Shown here: piece after piece, positions 26,442-35,569 of the stretch
How positions within the stretch are numbered: position 1 is the stretch's first letter
How the letters are laid out: the number at the start of each line of letters is the position of its first letter
NCBI GenBank assembly: GCA_040756435.1
Contig: JBFLZD010000008.1
Span: 1-64,000, forward strand
Direction: 5' to 3'
Source of the DNA: Spirochaetota bacterium
Lineage (GTDB): Bacteria; Spirochaetota; UBA4802; UB4802
DNA: 64,000 nucleotides
The notes under the pieces: generated by a model
What the model was told of the DNA's origin: nothing
The model's input: the letters and a program-made list of their open reading frames with translations, nothing else
Database searches by the model: none
Translations under genes and position numbers: made by a program

Positions 26442-27485
26442 TCATTCAACATCCTCTCCCAATATGGGCATATCTTTTTGTATTGTATGTTTTACTTTTT
26501 TCCCTATAACGGCATCACAATGTAGCGGCGATAGGCCCACGCCTGGTCGCTTGATAATGATATCACTGTAGTTAAGGATTGTCCCTGCTGGTATATCCCG
26601 TGCTGCAAAAATGCTTCGCCGTGCCGATCGCGCAACGGCTGCCTCATCCTCTTTATAATCAATTGAGCCATCACCTAACATTGCCAGTGCTGTATTAACA
26701 TCTTCAATATATGCTGCAAACTCTTGAGGTGTCAGCGATACATCCTTATCTGCACAATCATGATTATGCGATAATTTAAAATGTTTTTCAAATACCCGTG
26801 CACCCAATGCAACAGCCATCATAGAAGCTCTGTTGTCTTTAGCATGATCTGAAAATCCAACAGGCAGGCCATATAATTGTTGTAAACTTTTTATTCTAAA
26901 CAGATTAAGTGCACTAGGAGGTACTGGATACAGTGATACACAGTGCAGGAGCACTACATTACACTGTTCATTTTGCAAAAGTTTTACTGCATGCGCTATT
27001 TCATGCTGCAATGAAATGCCTGTGGAAACAATCACAGGCTTATGAGTGGATGCAATGCTCTGCAATAATGGCACATTGGCAATCTCTGACGAAGCTATTT
27101 TGTACAATGGCACATTAAGGTTTTCCATCATTGCAAAGGAATCATCATCAAAACAAGATGCAAAAAATACAACTCCATGTTCATACGCAACCTGTTGCAG
27201 CGTTTTGTAATCGTTATATGAAAGTTCAAACGTTTTAAAAAACTGTATGGTGCTATCATCATACTGGGGCTTTTCATTGTTAAGGAGCGATTTTGTATAC
27301 ACTGAATAAAATTTTTCTGCATTAAAAACTTGAAACTTAACTAAATCTGTACCTGCTTGTGCTGCTTTTTCAATTAAGGCAATGGCTTCATCCAATTTAC
27401 CATTATGGTTAAGCCCAATTTCTGCAATAAAGACTGGTAGGTTATTTTGCAGTTTGTTCAGATACTTTGTTTCAAATAAATCCAT
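26442..27485 (-). CDS. NeuB-family sialic-acid-type synthase
   Basis: The protein condenses an N-acetylated hexose derivative with phosphoenolpyruvate to form a nine-carbon sugar acid. The NeuB barrel (about 1-270) has FIAEIGLNHNG, VKFQVFNAEKFY, STGIS, VLLHCVSLYP and VGFSDHA. The C-terminal SAF (antifreeze-like) domain (about 283-345) begins ARRSIFAARDIPAGTI. It could make neuraminic, legionaminic or pseudaminic acid; sequence alone does not decide. No other genes of the pathway (NeuA, NeuC or PseB-type) are adjacent, so the gene is orphaned here. Confidence 0.9.
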   Translation of the reverse strand: MDLFETKYLNKLQNNLPVFIAEIGLNHNGKLDEAIALIEKAAQAGTDLVKFQVFNAEKFYSVYTKSLLNNEKPQYDDSTIQFFKTFELSYNDYKTLQQVAYEHGVVFFASCFDDDSFAMMENLNVPLYKIASSEIANVPLLQSIASTHKPVIVSTGISLQHEIAHAVKLLQNEQCNVVLLHCVSLYPVPPSALNLFRIKSLQQLYGLPVGFSDHAKDNRASMMAVALGARVFEKHFKLSHNHDCADKDVSLTPQEFAAYIEDVNTALAMLGDGSIDYKEDEAAVARSARRSIFAARDIPAGTILNYSDIIIKRPGVGLSPLHCDAVIGKKVKHTIQKDMPILGEDVE

Positions 27486-27776
27486 ATAAATAAATATTCC
27501 CTTACAATAAAAATACTATTCTTAACTACTAAAAGAATTCCTTATCCTGTAATAGTGCTTTTTTTCACATTTTTAAAAAATGTAATAAACGTTAAGCAGT
27601 GTTTCAAAAAAGCTATACCTTTGCAAGATATTTTTATATATAGCTCATTTTCTCCCTTAAAATTTAATTGACAAATTATTAATTAAAACAGTAGGATAAG
27701 CGCTCAACGGTATTAATTATCTACATACTACACTGTGTAGCTTTATACTTACTTTACTATATTGTTATAAAATTAT

Positions 27777-27892
27777 GGGCACCTCTAAAAACCGCTTTCA
27801 TCATTACCAATGCAATTATAAAGAAAGCAGTTTTATCCTATATAGTGTGCCCACAAGGGAATATCCCTAAAAAACAGTTTTTAGAAGTTTCC
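27777..27892 (-). repeat. Two-hairpin MITE-like element, copy D (inverted)
   Basis: Read on the plus strand it runs GGGCACCTCTAAAAACCGCTTTC, through GAAAGCAGTTTT and GTGTGCCC, to CAGTTTTTAGAAG. It ends about 60 bp before glpK. The remaining parts of the 27486-27954 gap are AT-rich; an octamer ACTATCGC lies at 27919. Confidence 0.88.
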
Positions 27893-27954
27893 TTACTATG
27901 TAGTTTTACTGTACAGTAACTATCGCATACAAAAATAATGAAGGGGTTAACAGT

Positions 27955-29439
27955 ATGGGTAAAAAGTTCCTCATTGCTATTGATTTAGGTACTACCGGTA
28001 ACCGGGTATTTTGTTTTGACGAACATGGATTGCCAATTTCAAGTAGTTACGCCGAATTTACACAGCATTTCCCAAAACCTGGCTGGGTTGAACATGATGC
28101 TAATGAAATCTGGGAATCAGTTGTAAAACTGTTACCTGAAGCTATACAAAAAGGTAATCTGGATCCAAAGGATGCGATAGCAATTGGAATTACCAATCAG
28201 CGAGAAACATCAGTGCTCTGGAACGAAGAAACTGGTAAGCCAATTTATCACGCCATTGTATGGCAATGCCGAAGAACCACTGACATATGCAATCAACTGA
28301 AAGAAGCTGGCCACGAACAATTATTCCGTGAAAAGACTGGCCTTGTGATTGATGCATATTTTTCGGGCACAAAAGTTAAATGGATGCTTGATAATGTGCC
28401 CGGTGCTCGCGACTTAGCCAAAAGCGGCAAGCTATTATTTGGAACTATTGACACCTGGATTTTGTGGAAATTAACTGGCGGCAAATCGCATAAAACTGAT
28501 TACACCAACGCTTCCCGTACGCTCATGTTCAATATAAAAGAAAAAATATGGGATTTAGATATTTTAGAAATACTGGATATACCGCGTACTATACTGCCAG
28601 AAGTGAGAGAATCAGCATCATATTTTGGCGAAACAAGTGGCGTACCGGGTCTACCTGATGGCATAACCATAGGTGGTATTGCCGGCGACCAGCAGGCAGC
28701 AATGGTTGGTCAGAACTGCGTTTTTGAAGGAACATCAAAAAATACGTACGGTACCGGTTGTTTTATGCTGCTTAACATGGGCAACGAATGGATGCTTTCA
28801 AAGCATGGTCTGCTCACCACACTGACATGCGATAATAAGGGTCAGCCGGTGTATGCGTTTGAGGGTTCGGTATTTATTGGTGGGGCTGTAGTCCAGTGGC
28901 TTCGTGACTATATGAAATTTATTGAAAAAAGTTCTGATGCTGAAAAAGTATCGCTTTCAGTTAAAAAAGAGGATGAAGTGGTGGTAGTGCCGGCATTTGT
29001 TGGACTGGGTGCACCATACTGGAAGATGGATGCACGGGGCGCTATTTTTGGGCTTACACGAGATACTACCCCCCAGCAGATTGTGCGTGCTGCAGTAAAA
29101 TCAATTGCATTGCAATCATACGAGGTTTTAGAAGCAATGCAACAAGACTCGGGCAAAAACATTCACGAACTCAGGGTTGATGGCGGAGCAACACGCGATA
29201 CCTATTTAATGCAATATCAGGCTGATATATTGGGTATACCAGTTCTACTGCCTGAGGTTACCGAATCAACAGCGTTAGGTGCAGCATATTTAGCCGGTAT
29301 AACGGGAAAAGTATATAATACCATTGATGAGGTTGCAAAATTCAACAAGATAGCAAGACGTTTCAATCCATCTATGAATGAAACTGCACGAAAACGTGAA
29401 ATAGCTCTATGGAAAGATGCAGTAAAACGATTGTTATAG
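27955..29439 (+). CDS. glpK: Glycerol kinase
   Basis: GlpK phosphorylates glycerol with ATP to glycerol 3-phosphate in the cytoplasm. FGGY-kinase signatures are present: the phosphate-1 loop AIDLGTTGNR, the substrate segment PGWVEHDANEIW, GITNQRETSVLWN and WQCRRT, the GGIAGDQQAA motif and TESTALGAAYLAG near the end. The 494-residue length is normal. An AAGGGG site precedes the ATG. No glycerol facilitator or GlpD gene is adjacent. The product also feeds PlsB. Confidence 0.96.
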   Translation: MGKKFLIAIDLGTTGNRVFCFDEHGLPISSSYAEFTQHFPKPGWVEHDANEIWESVVKLLPEAIQKGNLDPKDAIAIGITNQRETSVLWNEETGKPIYHAIVWQCRRTTDICNQLKEAGHEQLFREKTGLVIDAYFSGTKVKWMLDNVPGARDLAKSGKLLFGTIDTWILWKLTGGKSHKTDYTNASRTLMFNIKEKIWDLDILEILDIPRTILPEVRESASYFGETSGVPGLPDGITIGGIAGDQQAAMVGQNCVFEGTSKNTYGTGCFMLLNMGNEWMLSKHGLLTTLTCDNKGQPVYAFEGSVFIGGAVVQWLRDYMKFIEKSSDAEKVSLSVKKEDEVVVVPAFVGLGAPYWKMDARGAIFGLTRDTTPQQIVRAAVKSIALQSYEVLEAMQQDSGKNIHELRVDGGATRDTYLMQYQADILGIPVLLPEVTESTALGAAYLAGITGKVYNTIDEVAKFNKIARRFNPSMNETARKREIALWKDAVKRLL

Positions 29440-29495
29440 AGACAAACATACGATGGACGTATATATTTTAATTAATTCGATAGCAAGGAGGCATT

Positions 29496-29693
29496 ATGGC
29501 CAAGCCATTATTAGGTGAATTGTTAGTTGAAGATGGAGTGATAACCCAGGACCAATTGAATCAAGCGTTGTCCATCCAGAAAAAGGAAGGCGGGCTTATT
29601 GGCATAATACTTATGAATTTAGGATTTATTGATGAACCAACACTGGTAAAATATTTAGCTCTTCAGGCTGAACGGGTGATAAAATCTGAGTAA
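29496..29693 (+). CDS. Stand-alone MshEN-type domain protein
   Basis: The 65 residues carry two tandem motifs of the kind LGELLVEDGVIT..QL..AL (residues about 6-25) and IGIILMNLGFID..TLV.YLA (about 35-57). This is the two-motif pattern of the N-terminal domain of PilB/GspE secretion ATPases, the MshEN domain that binds cyclic di-GMP in some members. The arginine that usually opens each motif is missing, so ligand binding is doubtful. It has an AAGGAGG ribosome site, lies 56 bp after glpK and stands apart from any secretion gene. Confidence 0.72.
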   Translation: MAKPLLGELLVEDGVITQDQLNQALSIQKKEGGLIGIILMNLGFIDEPTLVKYLALQAERVIKSE

Positions 29694-29698
29694 GTCTT

Positions 29699-31303
29699 TT
29701 AATCCTGTAGTGTATTGTATCTTCGTGCCATTATTTCATTGGTTAATTTGATGATTGTTTCTATTTTGAAGGGTTTTCTAAGAACACCTTCCAGTCCCAT
29801 CATTAATAGCTTATCTATATCAGGTATTGAATCTACCCCTGTGATAAACACTACATCAGTTTTGGGGCTTACTTCATGTATTGACTTAAAAACAGCATCA
29901 CCTTTATGTCCGGGCATCAAATAATCTAAAAACACAATATCAATATCTTCAAATGTGCATATATCAATGGCTTCCTGCCCATTATCTGTAGTTAACACCT
30001 GATAGCCCATCCGTTCAAAAGCAGAAGACAAAAACTGGCGTATTGGTTCTTCATCATCCACTATTAAAATTCTCACTTCCCCTAAATAGAGCATCTCTTT
30101 TTCTTCTTTTTTTTCTAAAGCATCAAACGCAGGATTAAAACGCTTAAAATAGAGTGTTACTTCATTACACCTGGCAGGGTCATGGCATAGTGTCATATCA
30201 CCACCATGGCTTTGCATTATGCCATACGCAATTGCTAAATTAATGCCATTTCCTACACTATCCACACCATTACTGCCTTTTGCTTTCTGTTCCTCACCAT
30301 TTCCCCAGTTTCCGGGAACACCATCATTAACCAGTTTAAGCATGACTGCATCGCGGTTAAAAGATGTTTCAATGGTGATAGTCCCCTTTTTATTGGGTTT
30401 TATTGCCGAACGAGCATGTGAAAGTAAGTTTAAAAGCACCTCTTTTATCTGGCGTGAGTCTACAAATATCTCGGGGACCTTACCTAATTTTAATTTACAC
30501 TCAATGGATTCTTTTTCTAACGTAAACCTTTGCACATCAACTATCTCTTTAATCAAATCATTAAGAGAACAATATTCAAATGAGATATCTTTACCCGTTA
30601 CAAATACACTCAGCCTGTCGATGAGAGATGAACCTCGGGTTGTTTGCTTGTCAATAATGGATACTGCTTCCTTGACTGATTCATCCACAGCTTCATTCAT
30701 AAGTAAAAGCTCAGCATACCCTTTTATAACCGCTAAAATGTTGTTAAATTCATGCGCCACCCCCTGAGCAAGCACCCGTAAACTGGCGATAGTTTTTTCA
30801 AATTCTTCTTCAGCAATATCAGATTTGCTAACTTTAAGACCTGTTTGATAATACCGAATTGTGCCTATAATTTTACCAATGAGCGTGAAAAATGGTGCAT
30901 TGTTCTGTAAATATTGAAGTTCCTCTAATGGAAAAACCAGACATACCATGCCAACGACTATATCTGCATGCAATAGAGGAATAATTACTACAGAGATATC
31001 GGTTTCATCATGTTGAAAAGGTTTGGCCGTGGGTAAAAACAAAACACTTTTCTTTTTAATTGCCTTGCGTACAATCAACGAAAAATTATAAATTTTCACT
31101 ACCAGTTCATCAAAGTTTTTACCTGCTTCATGGTGCAGTACCAGCCGTTCATCCCCAACCAGAGTATAGACTGAAACAGCTACCGATTTCATTTCATGAT
31201 GCAGTAAATCCACAACATTGGATAAAAATGCATCGCTATTTGTTGCGTTCTGAGCCGTTTTAAAAATATCAAGCAATAGGGCATATTGCTGTTTGCTTAG
31301 CAT
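29699..31303 (-). CDS. Hybrid sensor histidine kinase with GAF and receiver domains
   Basis: Domain order is an N-terminal GAF-like region (about 10-160), HisKA with the phospho-acceptor histidine in GVAHEFNNILAVIKG, a HATPase domain (N box LLNLLSHARSAI, GNGINLAIAYGIMQ) and a C-terminal receiver (about 408-525) with the phospho-acceptor aspartate in VFLDYLMPGHKG and the terminal lysine in LRKPF. There is no membrane segment, so it is a cytoplasmic sensor. Its output partner is not adjacent. The gene converges on the MshEN-like gene (5-bp gap). Confidence 0.92.
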   Translation of the reverse strand: MLSKQQYALLLDIFKTAQNATNSDAFLSNVVDLLHHEMKSVAVSVYTLVGDERLVLHHEAGKNFDELVVKIYNFSLIVRKAIKKKSVLFLPTAKPFQHDETDISVVIIPLLHADIVVGMVCLVFPLEELQYLQNNAPFFTLIGKIIGTIRYYQTGLKVSKSDIAEEEFEKTIASLRVLAQGVAHEFNNILAVIKGYAELLLMNEAVDESVKEAVSIIDKQTTRGSSLIDRLSVFVTGKDISFEYCSLNDLIKEIVDVQRFTLEKESIECKLKLGKVPEIFVDSRQIKEVLLNLLSHARSAIKPNKKGTITIETSFNRDAVMLKLVNDGVPGNWGNGEEQKAKGSNGVDSVGNGINLAIAYGIMQSHGGDMTLCHDPARCNEVTLYFKRFNPAFDALEKKEEKEMLYLGEVRILIVDDEEPIRQFLSSAFERMGYQVLTTDNGQEAIDICTFEDIDIVFLDYLMPGHKGDAVFKSIHEVSPKTDVVFITGVDSIPDIDKLLMMGLEGVLRKPFKIETIIKLTNEIMARRYNTLQD

Positions 31304-31386
31304 ATATATAATTCCGTAGTAGTTTATTTCTACTACAGACTATAGCACGAATGAATATTAATTCAACAAATGTAGGAAGGATTATT

Positions 31387-31516
31387 CTACTTTTGATAAA
31401 AAACCAGTCCAACACGATGTATGTGGTCTATTACATCAGGGTCATGTATATATTTAAATAATGAAATATCGAATGTATATGGTAACAATAAATCATTCTG
31501 ACAAACCAAATTTCAT
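31387..31516 (-). pseudogene. Remnant of MNT-type nucleotidyltransferase (toxin-antitoxin partner)
   Basis: The start ATGA overlaps the stop of the HepT/HI0074-like gene and opens with MKFGLSE, a typical MNT N-terminus, then meets TGA. In the shifted frame the sequence continues directly with NDLLLPYTFDISLFKYIHDP and ends HIHRVGLVFYQK, the typical MNT C-terminus. The central region with the catalytic GS-x10-DxD motif is deleted and the remaining ends are out of frame. The ATGA overlap shows that the intact gene was once coupled to its partner. Confidence 0.83.
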
Positions 31517-31938
31517 ATTTCTTTCATATCTTTTAGTGCAGTAAAATGTTTAGCCATTTTTTCAAATTCTTTGCTATACACATTGACAATTTTTTTTATG
31601 ATTTCTTGTGCTAATGCATCATCGTAGGTATGGGGAGTCAGATTACGACTTGTAATCATATCCATCCAGATTTCGCCATTATCAATAAGTCCTGTTTTAA
31701 AAGCCTGTCGGGTAGTGTCTTTAGAACCATATAAATTTGATAGTCCCTGTTCTTCAAGGAAATCTTTAAAAACATTCCATGCCAACTCATGTGTATACTC
31801 AAATGCCTGTATCAAACCCTGCTTTTCTAGATCAGACAACTCACGCTCATGATATATATTAACTGCATTCATTAATTGCCTGAAGGCATTCATATAATGG
31901 ATAAAACGCTGTATCCATCGTATATCCTTATGTGCCAT
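31513..31938 (-). CDS. HI0074/HepT-like nucleotidyltransferase substrate-binding protein
   Basis: An all-helical protein of 141 residues with the family motifs QAFEYTHELAWNVFKDFL, STRNLTPHTYDD-like SRNLTPHTYDDA and KDTTRQAFK. Members pair with an MNT nucleotidyltransferase as a toxin-antitoxin module. The partner gene immediately downstream is a deletion remnant, so this copy is probably an orphan that has lost its normal function or works with an unlinked partner. Confidence 0.88.
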   Translation of the reverse strand: MAHKDIRWIQRFIHYMNAFRQLMNAVNIYHERELSDLEKQGLIQAFEYTHELAWNVFKDFLEEQGLSNLYGSKDTTRQAFKTGLIDNGEIWMDMITSRNLTPHTYDDALAQEIIKKIVNVYSKEFEKMAKHFTALKDMKEI

Positions 31939-31964
31939 AAAAGTAATGTTCAGAGGTATTTTCG

Positions 31965-33002
31965 TTATGCTATTTTAATCTCATGTAACCAGCCAAAAGA
32001 ATCTTTTATTTCACCTGTCTGCAATTTTGTAAGATACTCATATAATTTAGTAATAGTTGGTCCTGCTTTTTCCTCATCGCAGAATGTAAATACTTTGTCA
32101 CGATAGTGGATGCTGCATACTGGTGTAATAACCGCTGCAGTACCAACAGCTCCCACCTCATCAAAATGCTCAACTTCATCTATTGCTATTGGGCGTTTGT
32201 CAACATTCATTCCCAAAAGCGTAGCTATATCCATAAGGCTTTTGTTAGTTATGCTGGGCAAAATAGAATTTGATTCAGGGGTAAGATAGGTATTACCCTT
32301 GATTGCTATAAAATTAGACGTCCCAAATTCATCAACATATTTCTTTTCTTTTGGATCCAGATACAGCGGTATAGGGAAACCTTTCTTTTTAGCATATTCC
32401 CCACCACGTAATCCAGCAGCATAATTACCCCCAACCTTGCAGTCCCCCACACCATTGGGAGCTGCTCTATCATATTGTTCTACAACTAGAGCCTTAACTG
32501 GCTTAAATCCGCCTTTGTAGTAAGGTCCCACAGGGGTTACAAACACAATAAATACATATTCATCCGCTGGTCCCAACCCAACTCTTGCACCAGCACCATA
32601 GATAACAGGCCGTACATACAGGCTTGCACCCGTACCAAATGGTGGTACAAATTTTGCATTTGCTGCAACCACTTTATCCACAGCTTCAATGAACATATCC
32701 ACAGGCACTTCAGGAATGAAAATCCTTTCACAACTGCGCTGCATACGCTTTGCATTCTCATCGGGTCTGAATGCTACAATACGCCCATCCACAGTTTCAA
32801 AGACTTTAAGTCCCTCAAAAGCTTGCTGTCCATAATGGAGGCCTGGTGCAGCAATATGAATAGGGATGGTTTCTTCGGTTGAAAGCTCTCCTCCAGACCA
32901 CTTCCCATCTTTATAAAAATATCTAATATTATAATCTGTCTTTATGTATCCAAACGGTAGATTTTGCCAGTCTAACTTAGATTTTTCTCGTTGTGTTTGC
33001 AT
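31965..33002 (-). CDS. ilvE: Branched-chain amino acid aminotransferase
   Basis: A fold-type IV, PLP-dependent enzyme that makes leucine, isoleucine and valine from their keto acids. The 345-residue length, the GLHYGQQAFEGLK motif, the PLP-lysine segment CKVGGNYAAGL, the EFGTSNF segment and the VGAVGTAAVITPV phosphate-binding segment match the IlvE/BCAT long form. It is a single gene; no other branched-chain genes lie nearby. Confidence 0.95.
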   Translation of the reverse strand: MQTQREKSKLDWQNLPFGYIKTDYNIRYFYKDGKWSGGELSTEETIPIHIAAPGLHYGQQAFEGLKVFETVDGRIVAFRPDENAKRMQRSCERIFIPEVPVDMFIEAVDKVVAANAKFVPPFGTGASLYVRPVIYGAGARVGLGPADEYVFIVFVTPVGPYYKGGFKPVKALVVEQYDRAAPNGVGDCKVGGNYAAGLRGGEYAKKKGFPIPLYLDPKEKKYVDEFGTSNFIAIKGNTYLTPESNSILPSITNKSLMDIATLLGMNVDKRPIAIDEVEHFDEVGAVGTAAVITPVCSIHYRDKVFTFCDEEKAGPTITKLYEYLTKLQTGEIKDSFGWLHEIKIA

Positions 33003-33019
33003 AGCTCATAAACCCTCAT

Positions 33020-33053
33020 AAAAAATAAAAAACCATAGCCTTTGATATGGTTT
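33020..33053 (-). terminator. Intrinsic terminator of the rsgA-ABC ATPase pair
   Basis: On the minus strand AAACCATA, eight bases and TATGGTTT form a stem followed by TTTTATTTTT. It is about 100 bp past the ATPase stop and just before ilvE. Confidence 0.75.
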
Positions 33054-33149
33054 AATTTATAAAGCATATTTATATCATTTTACCAACATAATAGTACAGT
33101 GTCAAATATATTTTAATTAATATATTATTTAAGGGTGTGTTACGTTTTT

Positions 33150-33902
33150 TTACATACTATCGATTGGCCCTTCACTATCGCCATCAATGAACTGCTTTGC
33201 ATACGGATTATTTTTTGAAAAAAATTCATGTGATTCCATATCTACAACAATCATACCATTCAGTAACAAACCAACCTGGTTAGCAGTTTTACGGGCTACA
33301 GCTAAATCCTGCGTTACCAGTAAAGATGTCATCTTGTATTTTTCCTGAGTTGCCAAAATAAGATCAGAAATTGAATCAGCAAGCACCGGGTCAAGCCCTG
33401 CAGTGGGATCATCATACAGAATGATTGATGGTGAAAGGCATAATGCACGAGCAAGCCCAACTCTTTTTTGCATGCCACCACTTAACTGGGAAGGTAATTT
33501 TTGTTCTGATCCTGACAGGCCAACCCATTCTAAAGCCTCCATTACTTTTTCAGTAACTATCGCCTCATCTACTTTACGACGCCGTAACCCAAAAGCCACA
33601 TTATCAAACACATTCATGGAATCAAAAAGCCCGCCTTTCTGGAACACATACGCCATGGTTATATTGCGTTTCATTTTTTCTTCTATAGAGAGCGTAAGGT
33701 ATTGTTGTAACGGAATTCCAGCTAACGCGATAGTTCCTGTAAAATGAGGAAATAGCCCTGCAATTGTTTTTAACAGAACTGTCTTGCCACTTCCATTTTT
33801 TCCAAGAATGACATAGATTAAGCCCTGTGGTACAGAAAGGCTCACATCTTGCAACACTGAATGATGATTAAATGTTAACCCAACATGATTTACAGTTATC
33901 AT
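33150..33902 (-). CDS. ABC transporter ATPase, MlaF-like
   Basis: The 250-residue ATPase has Walker A GKNGSGKT, the signature LSGGMQKRVGLARAL with Walker B SIILYDDPTAGLDP, and FQKGGLFDSMNVFDNV, which matches the MlaF/lipid-transport subfamily (importer of phospholipids with an MCE protein). No permease (MlaE) or MCE (MlaD) gene is adjacent, so its partners must be unlinked. The 5' end overlaps rsgA by 4 bp, which suggests translational coupling. Confidence 0.85.
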   Translation of the reverse strand: MITVNHVGLTFNHHSVLQDVSLSVPQGLIYVILGKNGSGKTVLLKTIAGLFPHFTGTIALAGIPLQQYLTLSIEEKMKRNITMAYVFQKGGLFDSMNVFDNVAFGLRRRKVDEAIVTEKVMEALEWVGLSGSEQKLPSQLSGGMQKRVGLARALCLSPSIILYDDPTAGLDPVLADSISDLILATQEKYKMTSLLVTQDLAVARKTANQVGLLLNGMIVVDMESHEFFSKNNPYAKQFIDGDSEGPIDSM

Positions 33903-34831
33903 GAATACATCGTTGCATAATAATCTTTTAATGAATAGAGAATATTAATATATGAAATATACCGTTCCTGGTATATTACACCTTTTTCCACCAACCGCTT
34001 CACTTCGCAATCTGGTTCATGGTCATGGGTGCAGGGCTTAAATGCACATCTGGCAGCATATTTTTCAAATTCATAAAAATATGTACTCACCAGATGAGGC
34101 TCAATATCCATAATCCCAAATTCACGAAGGCCAGGAGTGTCAATAATTCGCGTGTGCTCTTCCACGATTATCATGGAAACATTGGTTGTAGTGTGTTTAC
34201 CTTTACCAGTGCTTGCAGAAACCTCCCCCACCCTAAGATCCAGATGTGGATACATGGTATTCAATATGCTCGTTTTGCCAACTCCTGAATAGCCAACAAC
34301 GACTGAAGTTTTATTGTATAAGAGTTCTTTAAACTCGTCAATATTGTGACCCGTTTTAGCACTGGTCATTATGATACTGATATTAGTATTTTTGTAATAA
34401 TCGTGTACATATTCAATATCTTTTTTCAAAGCTAAATCATATTTATTAACACACAGAATAAGTGGAATATGTTGCTGTCCACACCTGACTGCTATTCTAT
34501 CAGCAAATCGCAAATTCAGCTTTGGCAGTGCAAATGACTGCATGACAACAACACAATCGCAATTTGCGGCAATGATATCTATTTTTCTGTGTTTACCTTT
34601 TTCTTTGCGTGAAAAATAATTTTTCCGGGGAATTATATCTTCAATAACACCTGTACCATCATCGGCTATCGTTATTTCAACCTCATCGCCAACAGCAACC
34701 GGATTAGAAAACTTTTCATTATCAGATTCAAATTTCTGACGTAATTTACCTCTCAACACACAGTTTGTATATGAGGCATCATGATATACGGTATAATAAA
34801 GCCCCATTACTTTAGAAACTACACCACGCAT
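33899..34831 (-). CDS. rsgA: Ribosome small-subunit GTPase RsgA
   Basis: RsgA hydrolyses GTP during late 30S assembly. The circularly permuted order is visible: G4 CVNKYD comes before G1 VGYSGVGKTS and G3 IDTPGLREFG. An OB-like N-terminal domain precedes it and a C-terminal zinc site (CAFKPCTHDHEPDC) follows. Length of 310 residues is normal. It is translationally coupled to the ABC ATPase gene. Confidence 0.96.
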   Translation of the reverse strand: MRGVVSKVMGLYYTVYHDASYTNCVLRGKLRQKFESDNEKFSNPVAVGDEVEITIADDGTGVIEDIIPRKNYFSRKEKGKHRKIDIIAANCDCVVVMQSFALPKLNLRFADRIAVRCGQQHIPLILCVNKYDLALKKDIEYVHDYYKNTNISIIMTSAKTGHNIDEFKELLYNKTSVVVGYSGVGKTSILNTMYPHLDLRVGEVSASTGKGKHTTTNVSMIIVEEHTRIIDTPGLREFGIMDIEPHLVSTYFYEFEKYAARCAFKPCTHDHEPDCEVKRLVEKGVIYQERYISYINILYSLKDYYATMYS

Positions 34832-34857
34832 ATCAGGTAAACCTTTATTACAATAAC

Positions 34858-34885
34858 GTAGAGCCAGTTGTAAAACTGGCTCTAC
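34858..34885. terminator. Strong 12-bp hairpin between the OmpA lipoprotein and rsgA
   Basis: GTAGAGCCAGTT, four bases and AACTGGCTCTAC. No clear T tract follows on either strand, but the place, directly after the lipoprotein stop, suggests it ends or protects that transcript. Confidence 0.55.
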
Positions 34886-34923
34886 ACGTGTGCATCAATA
34901 TCAACATTAAATTATTGTTTATG

Positions 34924-35424
34924 CTACTTCTTTGGAACAACTTTAAAAGTAACGCGTCGGTTTGCAGCATCCCTGGGATCCACCCCTGGCAGAAGTTCAG
35001 ATGAACCAACGCCCTTATAAGTCATTTTGGGGGAATCTATTCCTTTAGCCTTCAGAGCATTATAAACCGCTTTTGCTCTTTCAGTGGAAATTTTAATATT
35101 GCCAGGTTTGTTGCCAACCGGTTCTTCAGGTCCTGAACCATCGGTGTGACCGGTTACCTGTAATACATAGCCTTCGGGCAATTTGTTCAATACTTCTTTT
35201 ACAACAGGAGCAGCCATTGTAGCCCATTTATCCCAATCCTGTTTTGGTACAACTGCACTTTTATAGGCAAAGCCGGTTACTGGTATTTTTTCAAGCTGCT
35301 GATTTTGAGCATTTACCAAAGCAATATTTGGATCACCTGCTGGCTGCTGAACTTCCGGAGTGCTGCTGCAAGCAACCATCATCATTATCATTATTACCGC
35401 AAAAACTAAAGACATTTTTTTCAT
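34924..35424 (-). CDS. OmpA-family lipoprotein
   Basis: A lipoprotein signal (hydrophobic MIMMMVAC lipobox) precedes a 110-residue OmpA-C peptidoglycan-binding domain: VLQVTGHTDGSG, IKISTERAKAVYNALKAKGI, YKGVGSSELLPG and DAANRRVTFKV, the last containing the conserved NRRV. It is tethered to a membrane (most likely outer) and clamps the peptidoglycan. A GAAAGGAG ribosome site precedes the start. It is monocistronic, with a hairpin downstream. Confidence 0.9.
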   Translation of the reverse strand: MKKMSLVFAVIMIMMMVACSSTPEVQQPAGDPNIALVNAQNQQLEKIPVTGFAYKSAVVPKQDWDKWATMAAPVVKEVLNKLPEGYVLQVTGHTDGSGPEEPVGNKPGNIKISTERAKAVYNALKAKGIDSPKMTYKGVGSSELLPGVDPRDAANRRVTFKVVPKK

Positions 35425-35569
35425 ACAAATACTCCTTTCTTATAATATTTTTGTTAAGTATTGAGAAGCAAACTTATTATATATTGTATATATTGTTACG
35501 TTATAGAGTATTCGTTTTTAGTATTATTTGTCAAGAAGTTTTTTTTATGTTTATTGTATAATTTTTTTC

